Positions 59,806-64,000 of a DNA stretch of 64,000 nt are shown in pieces (position 1 is the stretch's first letter; every line of letters begins with the position of its first letter). The stretch lies in the NCBI RefSeq assembly GCF_003473485.1, contig NC_053046.1, forward strand, positions 2,242,001 to 2,306,000, given 5' to 3'. Made by a program: the position numbers and the translations under genes. This DNA comes from Medicago truncatula (lineage: Eukaryota; Streptophyta; Magnoliopsida; Fabales; Fabaceae). The notes beneath the pieces were generated by a model. The model was not told the origin of the DNA, did not search any database, and saw nothing but the letters and a program-made list of their open reading frames with translations.

Positions 59806-61439
59806 TTATTCATTAGACAATTTTTGCTTCTTCCATTTGTAAGCAGCTTCCATGATCTTGAGATTGGTTGTATGCGTTTCCTCAGGGAATAGATAGTCGA
59901 TAAATTCTTCGATTCTGCAAAATCAAATTGAGAAGAATGAAGTAGGAAAAAAAACAAAAAGAAAAACTAAATTGTTTTATTAACAAATTTAACACAGGAT
60001 ATCATAGTCAACAAGCCAAGCCTAATGCTAATGATACCCAGAAACTAGCAGTGACCAAATTGCAAACAAGGCCATATAAACTAACCCTTGGAAACCACTC
60101 AAAGACAAACAATGAGTTAGTTACATACCTAGAAGAACCATCTTCAGTAGAAACTTGTCTTCTCTTCTTGAGCTTCTTGGGCAGCTTAGACTGGACTAAG
60201 CTGACATCACCTAGCTCCCCAGATGAAGCCTCCAAGTTGAGCCATTTCTCTAATAGCATTGCCCTTTCTTCTTTTAAATCCGGAGCTGATGATCTGAAGT
60301 GGTTTAGAGCATCCTCAAACACCTCTAAACAGGCCCAAAACAAAATATGAAGAGAATCAGAAAATTATTACGTTGCAGTTCAAACAAAACATACAATCAT
60401 GATTTATAGCGTGAGCATAAAGCTGTGATCACATACTTCTCGCACGCTGAAGGCACTGCTCCTTTTGTTCTTGTTCCGATAATTCTAAACTCTCATCTAT
60501 AGCTGTTGCTTCAAACTCTGCATAGCTCTGCCATACCTTCAAGTGCTTTGTTCGATCAAGAAGCCTTTCATAAAGCGCTCTTGCTCTCTCAAATTCACAC
60601 TCGGCAGTTTCAAAATCAATGTATGCCTGTTATATATTCACAATTTTACAGTTAGGTTATGACCAGCATGCATAGATGGTTCATAGATATGGTATGCATC
60701 AGAAGATGACAACAAAGGAGAAAGAGAAATCACATTAAGGCACGGCACAACTATATTAGAAGCTTCCATAGGATAGAAATGCTATGGGAGGAGGGGTGGG
60801 AGTGAATTGGTAATAAGTGCTGAGTTGGCAAGTTCATTAGGCCATGCAGCATTAGTGGGGAGGGTGAAGGATAGGAAACTAGTAGAGGTAAGAGTTGAGA
60901 TATTGACATCTATTTTGGTGATAGCCTGATATTTGGCTCTTGTACAGTAAATAAATAAATAAATAAATTTTATGTGTACCTTCCACAACAACTCAGGCAT
61001 GTCCAATGCTGGTTGGGCAATTGCAAGCTCAAATATTGCTCTAGCTCGTTCAGTCTCAGCTAAAGATCTCTCTAGTTCTGCATACTTGCTCCATGCATAG
61101 CAATTTTCAGGTGACCACTCCAAATACTTTTCATATAGTTTTCTGCATCTATCTATATTACCAAGCTGCAGTTCTATCTCTATATACTTCTTAAATATCT
61201 GTTGACAAAGATAAAAGGCATATGTGAAGTTAACTAGGCAGCAATGAAAATAAGCAGTATAATACTTTCATCTAGATAGATATTAGTATGTTACCTTATC
61301 TTTAGGAGCCTTTCCAATAGCATTCCCTAATATTTGACGAGCACCTGTGAGATTCAGCTGACGTATTTCAAACTGGGCTGCTAGAAGCCATATCTTTGCA
61401 AATGAGAACTTCTGGTGAGGTATCTGGTTGAGACACTCC
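59806..61439 (-). CDS. Crooked-neck-like pre-mRNA splicing factor, last five exons
   Basis: Minus-strand exons 61439-61295, 61198-60980, 60626-60437, 60324-60129 and 59914-59806 (TAA at 59808-59806) join in frame with GT-AG borders. The text includes [96 protein letters not shown] and [11 protein letters not shown], ending [13 protein letters not shown]. These are HAT (half-TPR) repeats and the C-terminal tail of Crooked neck/Clf1/CRNKL1, a scaffold of the Prp19-associated (NTC) spliceosome complex. Full plant proteins are about 700 residues; here about 286 are seen. Upstream exons were not found between 61440 and the window edge, so they lie beyond it or are lost. 'Crooked neck' is a family name, so no symbol is given. 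Confidence 0.92.
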
Positions 61440-62029
61440 CTAAAGAAATGAAAGTAGTGTCAATACTTAGTAGGATAATACTGCAATGATAAATATAATA
61501 ATTTTTTCAAGTTAATTTAGTAAAAGATGGCAATAGAGCTGGACCAGAAAAGGTTAAACTATAAAGTCAATGGACAAAGATAAGAAATCAGAGTCAAATG
61601 TGATTGTAGAATCTAGAGTAAAAAAGTAGTACAGAAAATATATCTTGAATACCCGTGATGGCAATAGAACTCAACCAGAAAAGGTAAAAAAAAACAGCAA
61701 GTCAATCTCTGAATCAAATGCGGCTGAAGAATCAAGAGCAAAGAAGTTGTGCAGGAATCTTACATTCAAGTCTAAAACCTAGTCCAAGTCTAAAACCTCT
61801 CCAATCTCCTCCTAGTCTTAATATGCACTATCCACTATTCTATCCATCAAACTGTTGATAGATTTTTTATTTTGAAAACTCGGTATCAAACTGTTGATAG
61901 ATGGTCAACAAAACTTGATAATATGTTAATTTCTTTAGAAAATTAATTACTAACATGTGTGGAGCAACAGAAATTAATAATATGTTGATTTCTTTAGAAA
62001 ATTTATTACTAACATGTGTGGAGCGAAGT
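61440..62029. repeat. Duplication-rich sequence upstream of the crooked-neck exons
   Basis: Two local duplications. GATGGCAATAGA..C..ACCAGAAAAGGT and the following AATC-rich text occur at about 61526 and 61657. TAATATGTT.ATTTCTTTAG and CTAACATGTGTGGAGC occur at 61919 and 61978 (period 59). No exon seen. Confidence 0.7.
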
Positions 62030-62256
62030 TCAACAGAGAGGGCAACTAGGATGATGAGCACTAAGCCACATATCAAGCACTCAGAATGATAAACATGCTG
62101 ACATTCTGTTAACACCTTCACCATTTCATTATCTCGGAAAATACTCAAACATATGCAGTATTCCTTCTTAGTCTCAAAACCAGTACCATCAAAACCATAA
62201 AGTTTCAAATCAATCCCAATGCTCCCAGCCAATGCAAACCAAGCCCAATTTATCAA
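62030..62256 (-). pseudogene. RING-H2 (ATL-type) E3 ligase fragment
   Basis: On the minus strand: GIDLKLYGFDGTGFETKKEY, CICLSIFRDNEMVKVLTECQ, HVYHSEC. The frame must then shift by one lost base to give DMWLSAHHPSCPLC, directly followed by TGA. Together this is a complete RING-H2 pattern of ATL ligases, with the His-x2-His pair and the WL spacer. The first zinc-binding Cys position is Tyr (EYCIC instead of xCxIC), and the frameshift removes the last pair in the natural frame. No membrane segment precedes it. It is a dead fragment in same-strand orientation with the crooked-neck exons. Confidence 0.8.
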
Positions 62257-62996
62257 TTCAAGAAAACCAATGTACTATGGAATCCCACCACTTACGTTTT
62301 TTGGGAAAACAATTATAGGGTCTATTTTTATGGATCACGCTACAGTTATGACTAAAGCCCACAAGAAATGTATCTTACCACGTTGAGCATCTATCTTTAC
62401 TTAATAGGTGAAATAAAAATAGGAATTGGAGAATGAATAATAGGGTCTCATCTTAATATTTTACTAGAGGAAAACATAACTCAAACATAAAGTCAAGGTT
62501 TTAAATTTTGGAGTCACCGCTCTAAGTTGAGAGCCTTACCTAACTAACTACTACTTGAGGGTTAATCAAAGACAAATAAAAAACAGCTAATGTGTTATAT
62601 ATTAGAGTAAAAACCAATATTTTATCTACACTATAAATTAGCCACTACCCATCTTTTTCTTCTGAAAATATGCACAGATTATAAATCATCTTAGCACATA
62701 TCAACTCCGAGCATGAATTATTAATTCAATCGGCATTCAACAAGCAAAAACCAGAAGCAATTATAGAAAAAACCAACACCGGTCTCCAACTCTATTTGAC
62801 ACCTTTCATTCCAAATGAACACTCCAGTATCCACACTCCTAAATTTGATTGATTAAAGGGATCGCATAATAAAAGGCTCCAATATCAAAAAAGCACAGCA
62901 AAAATAGGTCCACAAGTACAGCAAAACTCAAAAAGCATTGCTTAACAAAGAAAGCAATCACAGTGACCAACTGAATCACAAATTGAGAGAAATTTA
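62257..62996. other. No gene seen
   Basis: A+T-rich sequence that could be intron or intergenic DNA. No crooked-neck exon was recognised on the minus strand. Confidence 0.5.
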
Positions 62997-63259
62997 ACAA
63001 ATAAAAAAACACTTAATAAAGAAAGCAGTTGCAACTTTGATATCTACCTTGTAAGAACGCTAGACCTTAAGGTACATCACTAGCACTTCAACTTTGGATC
63101 AATTATAGTTCACAAATCTAATTTAGAACAAATAAAAAAACACTTAATAAAGAAAGCAGTTGCAACTTTGATATCTACCTTGTAAGAACGCTAGACCTTA
63201 AGGTACATCACTAGCACTTCAACTTTGGATCAATTATAGTTCACAAATCTAATTTAAAA
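62997..63259. repeat. 131-bp tandem duplication
   Basis: Two almost identical copies, from AATAAAAAAACACTTAATAA to CACAAATCTAATTTAGAAC (copy 2 has AAAAC), start near 62997 and 63128. High identity implies a recent event. Confidence 0.93.
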
Positions 63260-63448
63260 CTAGTATAACTGAACTATAACAAAATTTTACATAATAGCCA
63301 AGAATTGCTAACAATCAAGTTGAAATAACAGTAGCACATATTCTCTTAACATCAACCAGGTACCTATAGTCATTATTAATATGTAATAAAAATTAAAAGT
63401 GAGCGTAATTAAACCATTCTAAAATAGGCTATTTTAATATATGCAAAA

Positions 63449-63599
63449 TCATTTAGCCCAGAAAAGAAGATCATAAAGCTCTTGCATCAAATAAAGAGGA
63501 GGCAAAAACAAAACCACTGCTCTAAAAACAGTATCCCAGCCTAAGAACCGTGAATGAATCAAAACCCACAACCTCATTGGTATAAAAACCCGTAAGGGC
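63449..63599 (-). other. Possible LINE 3' segment in inverted orientation
   Basis: The minus strand has a long open text ending LYLMQELYDLLFWAK-stop and then A+T-rich sequence. Its T/G-rich style resembles the 3' untranslated part of plant LINEs and it abuts an oppositely oriented LINE fragment. Weak evidence, stated as a possibility only. Confidence 0.25.
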
Positions 63600-64000
63600 T
63601 TGAGAATGATCTGGCAAGCGGTTATTTGGGCTTTGTGGAGAGCGAGGAATGATTGTATTTTCAATGCCGGTATCATTAGATGGGACGAAGTGGTGGACGA
63701 GATTAAGGTTTTGTCTTGGAGGTGGCTGTTGGGAAGGTTCAAAGGACCGGCTTGTATGTTTTACGAGTGGGAATGGAGCCCTTCCGATTGTATGATGAGA
63801 TGATTCTCTGAAGGGAGCTGCTCTTGGCCTGTTGGTGCGGTGCCTGTGCTGGGTGTCTGTGTTTGGTGCTGTTCGCTTTTGCTGGTTTGGTTTTTCTATA
63901 CTGCTGCTGTTTGGTTCAGCCCTGCTGTTTGTGTGTTGCGGTTCTGGTTTTTCTTTCCTGCTGATGTTTGGTTGCTGTGCGTGTGTTGCTGGTTTTTTCT
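63600..64000 (+). mobile_element. 5'-truncated LINE, end of ORF2 and 3' untranslated region
   Basis: Codons 63606-63803 read IWQAVIWALWRARNDCIFNA then IKVLSWRWLLGRF and FYEWEWSPSDC, the conserved C-terminal end of plant LINE ORF2 (downstream of reverse transcriptase). A G/T-rich tail (GCTGCTGTTTGGTT-type repeats) follows to the window edge, typical of LINE 3' sequence. The reverse transcriptase and endonuclease are absent. The left junction is near 63595. Confidence 0.8.

Noticed and set aside
61867..62256. A 129-residue minus-strand protein
   Set aside because: It is a frameshifted RING-H2 relic running into duplicated non-coding sequence.
63600..63803. Plus-strand frame as a host gene exon
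   Set aside because: The sequence is the conserved C-terminal end of plant LINE ORF2, followed by a LINE-like tail.
1..64000. CRISPR arrays, bacterial operons, phage or organelle insertions
   Set aside because: Direct repeats seen are local duplications with two or three copies and no regular spacers. All recognised genes are plant nuclear families, and no plastid or mitochondrial gene text was recognised.

Overview
The window looks like a gene-poor, transposon-rich stretch of nuclear chromosome from a dicot plant. It is strongly A+T-rich, has spliced genes with GT-AG introns, and every recognisable protein belongs to a land-plant family. The LINE, SINE and MULE-type fold-back families resemble those of papilionoid legumes of the Medicago/Trifolium type, but that placement is inference. 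Nothing is bacterial: there are no operons, CRISPR array or phage genes.

Seven plant gene loci are supported, most of them only after exons were assembled by hand. They are: an intronless AP2/ERF factor of the ERF061 type (17394-18356, +); a small secreted basic protein of unknown function (22638-23429, -); the last four exons of an exosome RRP40-like gene (24821-25555, -); a three-exon single-repeat R3-MYB of the CPC/TRY/ETC type (37089-38102, -); an intronless unknown Ser-rich protein (45318-45893, -); an eight-exon mitochondrial adenine nucleotide carrier like ADNT1 (49694-52853, +); and a two-exon COP1-interactive-protein-1-like coiled-coil protein (53157-57826, -). An eighth locus, the last five exons of a crooked-neck-like spliceosome protein (59806-61439, -), runs towards or past the right edge. 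From memory, CIP1 and a crooked-neck gene are also near neighbours in Arabidopsis (At5g41790 and At5g41770), so this end may be a conserved block.

The rest is mobile DNA and its decay. 0-17 kb holds a Copia 5' LTR with primer-binding site and gag relic, two further Copia gag relics on the minus strand, a hAT-type element with a BED-finger remnant and several MITEs. 18-36 kb holds local duplications, two tRNA-derived SINEs with target-site duplications, a degenerate repeat array hit by a LINE, and a decayed Helitron with a helicase fragment and a CTAG end. 38-49 kb holds two nested fold-back MITEs, each with a perfect 9-bp target duplication, an X8-domain relic and two more MITEs. Intron 1 of the CIP1-like gene contains a LINE remnant that was itself hit by a MULE-type MITE. 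The sequence upstream of the crooked-neck exons holds a RING-H2 pseudogene, tandem duplications and a 5'-truncated LINE.

I found no evidence of an undescribed multi-gene system. The most useful results are the hidden multi-exon genes, the broken gene copies, and the nested insertions whose order can be read from their junctions.
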